DNA of 64,000 nt, taken from positions 2,046,001 to 2,110,000 of the forward strand of contig CBDEUH010000004.1 of assembly GCA_965243255.1 (NCBI GenBank), in the 5' to 3' direction. Shown in pieces: positions 51,834 to 60,242 of the stretch. The notes beneath the pieces were generated by a model, which was not told the origin of the DNA, did no database searches, and saw only the letters and a program-made list of their open reading frames with translations. Within the stretch, counting starts at the first letter, position 1. Every line of letters starts with the position of its first letter. The translations under genes were made by a program, and so were the position numbers. The DNA is from Bin87 sp965243255. Its GTDB lineage: Bacteria > Chloroflexota > Dehalococcoidia > Lucifugimonadales > UBA3495.

Positions 51834-53842
51834 ACGCTCTCCGGCTCCAGGATCAGATTGCCGTAGGGATCGACTTCGCCGTTCCAGCCGGGAGGGACTA
51901 CGATGGTGGTGTCCAACTGCAGCAGCAGCGCGGGGCCGGCAATGCGGTTGCCCGTTCGAAGCTGGTCGCGGTCATACAGGGTGGTATTGACCGGGCCGCC
52001 GGCGAACACCACCTCGGCGGAACCGATGACGGCGGCGGATGAATCCGGACCCTGTGATGCACCCGGTTCCAGCTCTGGTTTGGCTACGGCCAACTCCAGC
52101 TTGAGACGCAGGTTCACCACTTCAATGGGCAGTTCGCCGTCCGCGTACCCGAACCTTTGCAGGTGGGCGTCGTAGAAATCCGATGCAATGTGATCGGTGA
52201 GGTTCCCCGGCGCATCCAGCGGGGGACAGTCCACCGTCAGCTCGAAGGACTGGCCGACGTAGCGCACGTCCAGGAAGCGACGGGCCGTCATGTCGTCGGC
52301 CGGCAGCGATTCGTCCAGCAGTTCGGCGCGGGCGAGCTGCTCCATCCCGCGAAACTCGGTGTCCAACCGCGCCTGTCCCAGGTCGTCGCCCCGCAGCATC
52401 ACGGTGCGGGAGTAGTCCTTGACCACGTCGGCGATGGCCACACCCAGGGCGGACAGGATGCCGGGGTGTCCCGGCACCAGCACTCGCGGGATGCCCAACT
52501 CTCCGGCCAGTTCGCAGGCGTGCATGGGGCCAGCGCCGCCAAAGGGCACCAGCGTGAACTCTCGGGGGTCGTAACCCCGTTCCAGTGAAATGGCGCGGAT
52601 GGCTCGCTCCATGTTGGAATTGACCACGCGGATAATTCCCAGGGCCGTATCGGTGGCCGATGCTCCGACGCCGGCGGCCAAGTCCCCCAGCAGGGTTTTT
52701 GAACGCTCCAGGTCCAGCGTCATGCGTCCGCCCAGGAATCCGTCGGGACGCAGCCGCCCCAGGGTGAGGTTAGCGTCGGTTACGGTGATACGGTCGCCGC
52801 GCCCGTAGCAGACCGGGCCGGGATCCGCCCCGGCGGACTGGGGGCCAACCACCAGCGCGCCGCCGGCGTCCACCCGGGCGATGGAACCGCCGCCAGCGCC
52901 CACGGTGTGTATCTCAATCATCGGCACGCTGACCGGATACCCGCCCAGGTTGGCCGAGGTGGTCTCCTTGATGCGTCCGGGGCACAGAGACACGTCGGTA
53001 GAGGTGCCGCCCATATCCAGCGTGATGATGTCGGGATAGCCAGCCTGCACGCCGGTATAGAACGCACCCACCACGCCGCCGGCCGGGCCGCTGAGGATGG
53101 TGCGCACGGGCTGCTCGGCGGCCAGGCTGGCGGTGATGCTGCCGCCGGAGGACTGCATAATCCGCAGCCCGCGCCCCAGAGCCGACTCCAGCTGCGTCAG
53201 GTAGCGGGCCATCACGGGGCCGACGTAGGAGTTGACCACCACCGTGCTGGTGCGTTCGTACTCTCGGAACTCCGGCAGTATCTTCGACGAGATGGAGATA
53301 AAGGGGCCGCTGGGCAGTTCGGCCAGCCGCTGGGCCAGCATCTCCTCGTGAACCGGGTTGAGGAACGAGAACAGGAAGGATACGGCGACGCCGTCAACCT
53401 GGGCATCGCTGAGCAGAGACAGCAGGGTTTCCACCGATTCGGGCGTAAGGTCGTCGAGGATTGCGCCGGTGTAGTCGATGCGCTCCGGCAGGCCGAAGCG
53501 CAGCTGCCAGGGAGCCAGGGGCGCCGGCCGTTCCATGCCCAGGTCATACAGGTCGGCCCGGTTCTGGCGTCCGATTTCCAGCACGTCCTCAAATCCCAGC
53601 GTGGTTACCAGGGCGGTGCGTCCGCCCTTACCCTCCAGCAGGGCGTTGGTGGCGACGGTGCTGCCGTGGATGAAGTCGGCGGCGGCCAGGTCAACGCCGG
53701 TTTCGTCGATGCCGGCGGTGATGCCGCGGGAGGGGTCAGCGGGCGTGGAGGGCAGCTTGTGAACGGCGAGTTGGCCATCCTGCAAGATGGCAATGTCGGT
53801 GAAAGTGCCGCCGACATCAATACCAACGATAGTGCGTGGCAT
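51830..53842 (-). CDS. Hydantoinase A / N-methylhydantoinase (oxoprolinase) alpha subunit
   Basis: The 670-residue protein has the actin-like ATPase opening GIDVGGTFTDIAIL. It continues with FIHGSTVATNALLEGKG, VVVNSYVGPVMARYL, LDMGGTSTDVSL and VGPQSAGADPGPVCYGRG. It supplies ATP-dependent activation for the HyuAB ring-opening enzyme in the cytoplasm. The gene starts an operon with PIG-L, HyuB and UdgB. The operon lies downstream of the terminator that ends the preceding unit. Confidence 0.93.
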   Translation of the reverse strand: MPRTIVGIDVGGTFTDIAILQDGQLAVHKLPSTPADPSRGITAGIDETGVDLAAADFIHGSTVATNALLEGKGGRTALVTTLGFEDVLEIGRQNRADLYDLGMERPAPLAPWQLRFGLPERIDYTGAILDDLTPESVETLLSLLSDAQVDGVAVSFLFSFLNPVHEEMLAQRLAELPSGPFISISSKILPEFREYERTSTVVVNSYVGPVMARYLTQLESALGRGLRIMQSSGGSITASLAAEQPVRTILSGPAGGVVGAFYTGVQAGYPDIITLDMGGTSTDVSLCPGRIKETTSANLGGYPVSVPMIEIHTVGAGGGSIARVDAGGALVVGPQSAGADPGPVCYGRGDRITVTDANLTLGRLRPDGFLGGRMTLDLERSKTLLGDLAAGVGASATDTALGIIRVVNSNMERAIRAISLERGYDPREFTLVPFGGAGPMHACELAGELGIPRVLVPGHPGILSALGVAIADVVKDYSRTVMLRGDDLGQARLDTEFRGMEQLARAELLDESLPADDMTARRFLDVRYVGQSFELTVDCPPLDAPGNLTDHIASDFYDAHLQRFGYADGELPIEVVNLRLKLELAVAKPELEPGASQGPDSSAAVIGSAEVVFAGGPVNTTLYDRDQLRTGNRIAGPALLLQLDTTIVVPPGWNGEVDPYGNLILEPESV

Positions 53843-53924
53843 AGAGGGTTAAATTCTCCGTAGCGTCGTTATCGGGGCAACATTATAGCAATCCGGGCGC
53901 CGGGCGTAATTGAAAGCTGACATG

Positions 53925-53954
53925 AAAAAATCCGGGGAGCGCGGGCTCCCCGGA
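53925..53954 (-). terminator. Rho-independent terminator, minus strand
   Basis: Perfect 10-bp arms TCCGGGGAGC/GCTCCCCGGA with a 4-base loop (53931-53954) are followed on the minus strand by six T residues (53930-53925). It ends the small membrane-protein unit upstream of hydantoinase A. Confidence 0.85.
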
Positions 53955-53996
53955 TCATCCGGTTCGGGGGTGGTCCGCACCAGGCGGACGGGAGGA

Positions 53997-54182
53997 TTAG
54001 TCGGCGGCCGACGGCTGAGGGAGCGCGTCGTCGTGCATCATCGGAGAGATGACGGTGGCCTCGCCCTGCTTGCGGCGGATGAAGAACCGGGGCACGATGA
54101 CCCAAAGAGCGAACAGTCCAACGAAGGCGGCACCGGCGGCTATGGCAAGCATTTCAATCTGACTCCCTGCAGTTTCGGGCAT
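53997..54182 (-). CDS. Small single-helix membrane protein, 61 residues
   Basis: The ATG at 54182 encodes a short acidic N-terminus and one membrane helix (about residues 12-33, LAIAAGAAFVGLFALWVIV). A basic stop-transfer segment (RFFIRRKQ) and a polar tail follow. The helix-plus-basic topology, the codon use and the clean terminator 42 bases downstream support a real gene. No family is recognised. The start is uncertain; AAAGGGCAGGG lies directly upstream. Confidence 0.5.
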   Translation of the reverse strand: MPETAGSQIEMLAIAAGAAFVGLFALWVIVPRFFIRRKQGEATVISPMMHDDALPQPSAAD

Positions 54183-54250
54183 CCCTGCCCTTTGTGTTGC
54201 AGTGAAGTATGACTGCCGGTTGTTTCGCCAATTTTGCGCTGATGTAACGT

Positions 54251-55285
54251 CTATGTTACCGATTCCCGATACTGGACGCCCATCCACCAGTGTCGTCCCT
54301 TGCCTCGTCGCTTGCGCTCGTAGCCCCGCGCCCGCAACTCCAAACCGAACTTGCGCTGACTGTGGGCCAGATACCCGTTGTCCAGGCACCAGTGGGCATA
54401 GGAAGCGTAGAGTTCGCCGGCGAGCATCATTGCCCGGCCGCCGGTGGCGCAGGCGTTGGTCACAAAATCGTCAACCGGCCCCAATTCCGTGGCCTGGGAC
54501 GCGATAGTGATGCGCGGCGCCGGCAGGCCGTCGGGAGCAATCCAGCCGGCCCGGGCATCGGCGCCGTCGGGGGCGACTCCGCGCCGCAGCCGGCCTGACC
54601 CGCTGCCATAGCCGAAGTTCTCGCCGAAGGGACTGACCGGCGTCGCTTCCCGGGATTGCCGGGCAGCCAGGTCTCCCGTCCCTCCGTAATCGCCGGACGC
54701 GACGGCTGCGGCTGCCTCCGGCACGTCCCATCCGTCCAGGCATAGCGACAGGAACAGCGTCAAGTCCAGATAGCGGGTCAGCCCGCCCAGGTGCTCCCAG
54801 CGCACTTCCTGCCCGTGCAGGCGGTCTGCGCCCAGGGAGAAGTCCAGCAACGGCGCCGCGAAGGACTGACGGTATTCAGGGGGCACGTCCCAGGTGGGGG
54901 CAATCAGGTCCCGGGCCATGCAGCGGGCAATCAGGTGGATGGCGGCCCGGGTCGCCCGCAGGTTGGCGTCCGTTTCGATGAGCGGAGAGGCGCCAGGGTA
55001 GGCTGCTTCCAGCTCGCTCTGGGTCTGCAGGGCGGACAGGGCGAATGCGCCGCGGACCTGGTTGCCGGCGCAGCGCAGCAGCGATTGATGATCGGTTACT
55101 TCCAGGGGCACGCTGGCGTCGGCGGTTTCGCCGTTGTCCAGGTAGAGTTCCGCGCCGGCGGGAAGGAAGGCGGCGGTGATGAGGCCCCGATGGGAAGCGG
55201 CGTAGAGGGCCATGGCCAGGGAGAGATTCTCCCGGGCCAGTCGTATCCGTTGCCCCGCGGTCAGTTCCTTGATACTGGTTGCCAC
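54251..55285 (-). CDS. Hypothetical protein with phage-primase-like C-terminal winged helix
   Basis: The 344-residue protein starts at GTG 55285. Its N-terminal 220 residues are helical and unrecognised. The last 75 residues (DDFVTNACATGGRAMMLAGELYASYAHWCLDNGYLAHSQRKFGLELRARGYERKR) follow a known pattern. It is that of the D5/poxvirus-type primase C-terminal domain found at the end of phage and plasmid replication helicases. No Walker motifs are present. It may be a DNA-binding protein that borrowed this module. It starts 15 bases after the MDR gene stop, so it sits in that operon. Confidence 0.6.
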   Translation of the reverse strand: MATSIKELTAGQRIRLARENLSLAMALYAASHRGLITAAFLPAGAELYLDNGETADASVPLEVTDHQSLLRCAGNQVRGAFALSALQTQSELEAAYPGASPLIETDANLRATRAAIHLIARCMARDLIAPTWDVPPEYRQSFAAPLLDFSLGADRLHGQEVRWEHLGGLTRYLDLTLFLSLCLDGWDVPEAAAAVASGDYGGTGDLAARQSREATPVSPFGENFGYGSGSGRLRRGVAPDGADARAGWIAPDGLPAPRITIASQATELGPVDDFVTNACATGGRAMMLAGELYASYAHWCLDNGYLAHSQRKFGLELRARGYERKRRGKGRHWWMGVQYRESVT

Positions 55286-55300
55286 TTCCCTGCTTCCGGG

Positions 55301-56272
55301 CTAGGAATTGATGTCCATGACCACCTTGATGATGTTGTCATCGCGCTGCTCATACATATCGTAGGCTCGCTGGATGTCCGAGAAGCCGACGCGGTGGGTG
55401 ATGAGCTCGGCGGGATCGGCCCAGCCGCGAGCGCGCAGGTCAACCATGTCCTGAATCTGGCTGATGGGGTCGCCGCTGCGGGCGCCGGTGGTGGGGATGA
55501 TGCGAGGCTGCCGGTCCATCCACAGGTTGTGCTCGATGGGCACCATGTGGTCGGACTGGATGCCGAAAATAATCACCTGGCCGAACTGGCGGACGTGGCG
55601 GAAGCACTCGTTCAGGGAGTCGGGATAACCGGCGGCTTCCACCACGGTATCCGGCCCCTGGCCCTTGGTAATCTCCATCACCGCCTCGTGCACATCTTCC
55701 TTGTCGGGATTGATGCGGTGGGTGGAACCCATCTCCTTGGACTTCTCCAATCGATATTCCAGCGGGTCAACGACGATGACGCTGCGCGCGCCCATCCGGG
55801 AGAGAATCATGGTGAAGCTGAGACCGATGCTCCCCTGGCCGAAGACGAGAATGTTCTGCTGCAGCGGGCTGCCCATCTGCCGGCAGGAGTAGAGCACCGT
55901 TCCCGGCGGCTGGCACATCACCCATTCGTCCAGGCCGCCATCGTCGGGCAGGAGGGCCAGGCGGCTGGGCTCGGAAAGGATGTACTCGCAAAGGCCGCCG
56001 GTGCCGGGGTAGGGGATGGCGATGACGCGCTGGCCCTCGCGGAAGGCGTCGGTCTTGCTGTCCACGATGACGCCGGCCAACTCGTGGGCGCCCTTGCAGG
56101 GAGCCATGGGGTACTCGGACTCGTCCAGCACGGGGCCGTAGGTGTGCCGGATGTCGGAGCCGCAGACGCTGACCTGCTCCATTTTAACCAGCACTTGCCC
56201 GTCGGCCGGAGTTGGAGTATCGACTTCGGTGAATTCCCAACGTTTGGGGGCCATTAGTTGGGCTGCTTTCAT
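55301..56272 (-). CDS. Zinc-type MDR alcohol dehydrogenase lacking the structural-zinc loop
   Basis: The 323-residue protein has the catalytic-zinc Cys37 in VSVCGSD, a His-Glu pair in CKGAHELAGVI and the NAD motif FGQGSIGLSFTMIL. The four-cysteine structural-zinc lobe found in most alcohol dehydrogenases is absent: after RVIAIPYPGTGG the chain runs straight on to LCEYIL. It would oxidise an alcohol or sugar alcohol with NAD(P). AAGGAG lies upstream of the ATG at 56272. It follows the LLM gene after 114 bases on the same strand. Confidence 0.87.
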   Translation of the reverse strand: MKAAQLMAPKRWEFTEVDTPTPADGQVLVKMEQVSVCGSDIRHTYGPVLDESEYPMAPCKGAHELAGVIVDSKTDAFREGQRVIAIPYPGTGGLCEYILSEPSRLALLPDDGGLDEWVMCQPPGTVLYSCRQMGSPLQQNILVFGQGSIGLSFTMILSRMGARSVIVVDPLEYRLEKSKEMGSTHRINPDKEDVHEAVMEITKGQGPDTVVEAAGYPDSLNECFRHVRQFGQVIIFGIQSDHMVPIEHNLWMDRQPRIIPTTGARSGDPISQIQDMVDLRARGWADPAELITHRVGFSDIQRAYDMYEQRDDNIIKVVMDINS

Positions 56273-56386
56273 GTAAATGACGCTCCTTTAGAACGGGATT
56301 CCTGGCGATGAGTGAGAGACGGGGCAATCATATTATGCCGGGTTAGTTGGGGCAACCCGGCCGACTGCCCACGACTCGGCGGACGC

Positions 56387-57325
56387 TCACTTGCCGACGG
56401 GGCCGTGGAACCGGGGCAGGATTTCCTCGCCGGCCTGCTCCAGCTGCTCCATGGACTCCACGCCGGCGCACAGGGGGCGGATGACGAACTTGAACCCGCC
56501 GGCGTCAATGTACTGCTGGATGAAATCGCCAATCTGCTCGGAGGAGCCGATGGCCGAGAACTCGGTGAAGTGAGCATCGGGACGCTGCCGGGTCACGAAC
56601 TGCTCGGACCTGGCCTCGCCGGCCTTCTGGTCGTCGCAGATGTAGTAGCCGATGAGGACGCCAACGTGGTCTTCCTCAATCTCCCGGTCGTATTGCTGGG
56701 CCGTCTCGAAGACTATTTCGCGGCCGGCACGCACCTCCTCCGGCGTCGCGCTGGACACCAGCCAGCCGTCGCCGACGCGGCCGACTCGTCGGGCCGCCGC
56801 CGGGCTGCGTCCGCCAATCCATACGGGCGGCGATGGCTTGAGGAAGGTTCGGGGCGTTACGGATACGTTGTGGGTGGTGAAAAACTCGCCCTCGTGGGTA
56901 ACGTCTTCCTCCTCCCACAGCCGGCGCATCAGGGTGATAGCCTCGTCGGTGCGACGCGCCCGGTCGGCCTTGGGCACGCCGCAGGCTTCGTACTCGTCGG
57001 GGTCTTCCTGGCCCAGGCCGACGGCGGGGAAGAAACGACCCTGGGAAAGCCAGTCCAGCGTCGCCACCTGCTTGGCCAGCACCACAGGATTGCGCAGCGG
57101 CAGCGCCAGCACGCTGGTGCCGAACTTGAGCCGGTCGGAGTAGCCCGCCACCAGGGAGAGGGCAACCATGGGCTCCAGGCTGAAGCGGTCGCTGCAAATC
57201 CGGTCGCTGAGCCAGATGGAGTCATACTCGTACCGGTCGCCCAGTTCGACCAAAGTGCGCAGGAAGTTGGGGTCGTCGCCTCCCTGTCCGAATGCGCCCG
57301 GGACGTAGCCGATGGCAACGCTCAT
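56387..57325 (-). CDS. LLM-class flavin-dependent oxidoreductase
   Basis: The 312-residue TIM-barrel protein is a luciferase-like monooxygenase-family member, probably F420- or FMN-dependent. Seen are YDSIWLSDRI, LKFGTSVLALPLRNPVVLAKQVATLDWLSQGR, and VWIGGRSPAAARRVGRVGDGWL. Members oxidise or reduce diverse organic compounds. The gene starts 14 bases after the epimerase stop with AAGGAGG upstream, so the two form an operon. The cofactor cannot be fixed from the sequence alone. Confidence 0.9.
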   Translation of the reverse strand: MSVAIGYVPGAFGQGGDDPNFLRTLVELGDRYEYDSIWLSDRICSDRFSLEPMVALSLVAGYSDRLKFGTSVLALPLRNPVVLAKQVATLDWLSQGRFFPAVGLGQEDPDEYEACGVPKADRARRTDEAITLMRRLWEEEDVTHEGEFFTTHNVSVTPRTFLKPSPPVWIGGRSPAAARRVGRVGDGWLVSSATPEEVRAGREIVFETAQQYDREIEEDHVGVLIGYYICDDQKAGEARSEQFVTRQRPDAHFTEFSAIGSSEQIGDFIQQYIDAGGFKFVIRPLCAGVESMEQLEQAGEEILPRFHGPVGK

Positions 57326-57339
57326 GATGGTTGGCCTCC

Positions 57340-58287
57340 TTAGGGGTTGATGGGTTCCAGCCCCGCCTCGGCGCGGGCGTCGTTGATGTGGTCGAGAACA
57401 CGCATCCGCAGGGGCGGCAGCTCGTAGCCCAGGTCGGCCATCATGCGGCTGTTGTCCACCAGGTACACGTGGGGCACCGGCCGGCTGCCGGTGGTGATGC
57501 TGGCGTCGGGGATGTAGGAACGCACCAGGTCGGCCACGTCGGCAATGGTCGCCAGCTCGCCGCCGCTGATGTAGATGTGGTGGTTCAGGGAATCCGCCAG
57601 GGCGGCGCGGACGAAAATCTCGGCGGCATCCTCGGCGTGAATCATCGGCGACGCTTCCATGGGGTCAAAGTCCATGCTCACCGGCTGCCCGATGGCCGGC
57701 AGCGACATCATCAAGCCGCCAATCATCCCCGTCATTCCGGTAACCCGGCCATGTCCGAACACGGTGCAGATGCGCACGCCGCGAATGTCGAGGCCGTGCA
57801 GCGTCCGGTAGCGGGCGGCGGCGAAGTCGTTGACGGCCTTGGTCATGCCGTACACGTTGATGGGGGCGGGCAGGTCGTCCTCCACCAGGGGCCGGTCGCC
57901 GAAGGTGTCCTGCACGCCGTACACGGCGATGCTGCTGGCATAGACCACGCGCTTGACGCTGCCCCAGCGGGCGGCCTCGAAGACGTTGTTGCAGCCATCG
58001 ATGTTGACGGCCATGCCGGTGGCCGGGCGGTCTTCGGTGTCCGGCGGCAGCAGGGCGGCCATGTGGATGATGCGGTCAACGTTGTGCCGGTTGACGGCTT
58101 CCAGCAGGTGGTCCAGGCGGGTTACGTCGCCCCGGTACATGGCAATCCGGCCCTGTTCGACGTAGGGGGACAGGTTGGCCCGGGGCGGGGCCAGGTCGAA
58201 GCAGAGGACGTCCTCGTCGCGCTCGACCAGCTTGCGGATGATGCGGTTGCCGATAAACCCGGTGCCCCCGGTAACCATCACGGACAT
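57340..58287 (-). CDS. NAD-dependent epimerase/dehydratase (extended SDR)
   Basis: The 315-residue protein has the extended-SDR cofactor motif TGGTGFIGNRII, an HMAALLPP block, Ser in YASSIAVYG and the active-site YGMTK. The substrate may be a nucleotide sugar or another small molecule, since this branch includes many non-sugar enzymes. TGGAGG precedes the ATG at 58287. It heads the operon that runs into the LLM oxidoreductase and probably on to the MDR and primase-tail genes. Confidence 0.88.
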   Translation of the reverse strand: MSVMVTGGTGFIGNRIIRKLVERDEDVLCFDLAPPRANLSPYVEQGRIAMYRGDVTRLDHLLEAVNRHNVDRIIHMAALLPPDTEDRPATGMAVNIDGCNNVFEAARWGSVKRVVYASSIAVYGVQDTFGDRPLVEDDLPAPINVYGMTKAVNDFAAARYRTLHGLDIRGVRICTVFGHGRVTGMTGMIGGLMMSLPAIGQPVSMDFDPMEASPMIHAEDAAEIFVRAALADSLNHHIYISGGELATIADVADLVRSYIPDASITTGSRPVPHVYLVDNSRMMADLGYELPPLRMRVLDHINDARAEAGLEPINP

Positions 58288-58408
58288 TGCGGAACCTCCA
58301 GACCGGCCGCCGGGGATGAATGACGAAGTGGCAGCGGTCCAACGGTGGAATGATACCCAGCGCAGGGCGGTGGCGCAAGGAACGGCGTTGAAGGAGACTA
58401 TTTCCGCC

Positions 58409-58438
58409 TTGATACTATGCCTTGACCCAATTTATAAT
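58409..58438 (+). promoter_or_regulatory. Promoter of the Phd-VapC operon
   Basis: TTGATA (58409-58414) and a perfect TATAAT (58433-58438) are spaced by 18 bases. The antitoxin ATG at 58467 follows after 28 bases. Confidence 0.55.
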
Positions 58439-58457
58439 CTAGCCAGTCAGTCTAGCC
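58438..58457 (+). promoter_or_regulatory. Possible Phd operator (repeated TCTAGCC)
   Basis: TCTAGCC occurs at 58438-58444 and again at 58451-58457, 13 bases apart, between the -10 box and the start codon. Antitoxins of this family bind such sites to repress their own operon. Confidence 0.4.
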
Positions 58458-58466
58458 GGGGGCACT

Positions 58467-58727
58467 ATGGTCAACTGGACCTTACAAGATGCGAAAAACC
58501 GCTTCAGCGCCGTGGTCAATGCCGCCCTGGAAGGCCAACCCCAAACCGTCACCCGCAGAGGCATTCCTGCCGTAGTGGTGCTCGCCGTCGATGATTACCA
58601 ACGGCTTCGCCAAGCGGAGAGAGGCAGCGTTTCCAACTTTATCGACCATCTTCTCGACATCCCCAAGGGCGGGCCTGACGAGCTGTTTGAAAGCGTCACG
58701 CCAGAGCTCCGCGACGTAGAGTGGTAA
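58467..58727 (+). CDS. Phd/YefM-family antitoxin
   Basis: The 86-residue protein has the Phd DNA-binding N-terminus (WTLQDAKNRFSAVVNAAL, then VTRRGIPAVVVLAVDDYQRL). A disordered C-terminal tail follows that would bind the toxin. It autoregulates its operon and neutralises the PIN toxin encoded next. The toxin ATG overlaps the antitoxin stop by one base (TAATG), giving coupled translation. No mobile-element remnants are visible around the pair. Confidence 0.92.
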   Translation: MVNWTLQDAKNRFSAVVNAALEGQPQTVTRRGIPAVVVLAVDDYQRLRQAERGSVSNFIDHLLDIPKGGPDELFESVTPELRDVEW

Positions 58728-59143
58728 TGTACCTGTTGGACACCAACGTGGTCTCCGCGCTGCGCCGGCCGGACCGGCACCCGGGCCCAACCTTATGGCT
58801 GAAGGCCCAACGGCCATCCGACCTGCACCTGAGCGTGGTTACGCTCGCGGAGATTGAGCGCGGCATTGCCCAACAAGTTCCCCTGAACCCTGACTTCGCC
58901 CGCGACCTTGCCCAGTGGGTCGAACGAACCCTGGCGTGGTTTGCGGACCGCATCCTGCCGGTAGATGTTGCTGCGGCCCGTCGGTGGGGCCGTCTCTCTG
59001 CTGACATTGGCAACCGGGAAGTTGACTTGCTCATCGCAGCCACCGCCCTTGAGCACGGCCTGATTGTAGTAACCCGCAACGTCCGCCACTTCCAACCGTC
59101 AGGAGTAACGGTCCTCAATCCTTTCGATAATTCGGACTCATAG
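58727..59143 (+). CDS. vapC: VapC/FitB-type PIN-domain toxin
   Basis: The 138-residue ribonuclease has the PIN acidic residues. The first Asp is in LLDTNVVSAL, Glu in LAEIERGI, and a later Asp pair in NREVDLLIAATAL. A Thr-Arg-Asn near the end (VVTRNVRHF) is typical of the fold. VapC toxins cleave tRNA or rRNA. The ATG at 58727 is preferred over the in-frame GTG at 58721 because it restores the family start YLLDTN and the one-base overlap with the antitoxin. Confidence 0.92.
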   Translation: MYLLDTNVVSALRRPDRHPGPTLWLKAQRPSDLHLSVVTLAEIERGIAQQVPLNPDFARDLAQWVERTLAWFADRILPVDVAAARRWGRLSADIGNREVDLLIAATALEHGLIVVTRNVRHFQPSGVTVLNPFDNSDS

Positions 59144-59158
59144 CCGTAGCCGTCCGCA

Positions 59159-60229
59159 TTACTCCCCTAGCAGGCGCACCACCTCGTCCCCTACTTGCTG
59201 GGTGGTGGCGTTGCCGCCCAGGTCGGCGGTGAGGATTTCGCCGTCGTGCAAGACGCGCAGGGCGGCCTCGTTGACCCGGCGGGCGGCGTCCTCCTCGCCC
59301 AGGTGCTCCAGCATCATCCCCACGGCGAAGATGGTCGCCAGCGGGTTGGCCTTGCTCTGGCCGGTGATGTCGAAGGCGGCGCCGTGCACCGGCTCGAACA
59401 TTGACGGGAACCGCCGTTCCGGGTTGATGTTGGCGCTGGGCGCCAGGCCCATGCTGCCGGTAACCACCGCCGCGATGTCCGACAGAATATCGGCGAACAG
59501 GTTGGACGCCACGATGACGTCGAAGTCCTCGGGCCAGCGCACCAGGTCCATGGCGGCCCGATCCACCAGCAGCGATTCGGTCTCCACCTGGGGATAGTCG
59601 GCGGCCACTTCCTCAAACACCTCGTCCCAGAACACCATGCTGAAGGCCTGGGCGTTGGACTTGGTAACCGACGTAACCTTGTTCCGTCCGCCGCGGCGCA
59701 CGCTGTACTCGAAGGCGGCCCGGATGATGCGCTCGGTGCCCCGGCGGGTGAACACGCCGCTCTGGATGACGGTTTCGTGGGGCGTGCCGGCGTAGAGCCT
59801 TCCGCCCACGGGCGCGTACTCGCCCTCGGTATTCTCCCGGAAGATGACCATGTCCACGTCGCCGGCCGACTTGCCGGCGATGGGCGAGTCCACGCCGGGA
59901 AACAGCACCGCCGGCCGGACGCAGATGGCCTGGTCGAAGGCCCGGCGCATGGGCAGCAGCAAGCCCTGGAGGGTAACGTGGTCGGGAATGTCGGGGTCGC
60001 CCACGGCGCCGAAGAGCACCGCGTCGAAGGACGAAAGGCGTTCTAGGCCGTCCTCGGGCATCATCAGGCCGGTTTCCCGGTAGTAGTCGCTGCCCCAGGG
60101 GAAGTCGGTGGTGCGGAAGAAAAGGCCGTCGGACTGGCTGGCGATGGCGTCCAGGACCTTGCGGCCCTCGGCGATAACTTCGGGGCCAATGCCATCGCCG
60201 GCGATGACGGCCAGATTGTGTTCGGGCAT
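59159..60229 (-). CDS. Isopropylmalate/tartrate dehydrogenase-like beta-decarboxylating dehydrogenase
   Basis: The 356-residue enzyme starts with LAVIAGDGIGPEVIAEG and has the substrate-binding FRENTEGEYAPVGGR, an active-site Lys in SVTKSNAQAF, Asp residues in SNLFADILSDIAA, and EPVHGAAFDI. It oxidatively decarboxylates a 2-hydroxy-3-carboxy acid. The FRENTEGEYAPVGGR stretch is closer to tartrate/D-malate dehydrogenases than to LeuB. No leuC/leuD genes are nearby. The ATG at 60229 has AAGGAG overlapping the rhodanese stop. Confidence 0.88.
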   Translation of the reverse strand: MPEHNLAVIAGDGIGPEVIAEGRKVLDAIASQSDGLFFRTTDFPWGSDYYRETGLMMPEDGLERLSSFDAVLFGAVGDPDIPDHVTLQGLLLPMRRAFDQAICVRPAVLFPGVDSPIAGKSAGDVDMVIFRENTEGEYAPVGGRLYAGTPHETVIQSGVFTRRGTERIIRAAFEYSVRRGGRNKVTSVTKSNAQAFSMVFWDEVFEEVAADYPQVETESLLVDRAAMDLVRWPEDFDVIVASNLFADILSDIAAVVTGSMGLAPSANINPERRFPSMFEPVHGAAFDITGQSKANPLATIFAVGMMLEHLGEEDAARRVNEAALRVLHDGEILTADLGGNATTQQVGDEVVRLLGE

Positions 60230-60242
60230 CTGCAGCGCTCCT

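Noticed and set aside
53910..54212. Plus-strand open frame opposite the small membrane protein
   Set aside because: It reads through the minus-strand terminator hairpin and lacks a plausible domain; the minus-strand frame has a clear membrane helix and terminator.
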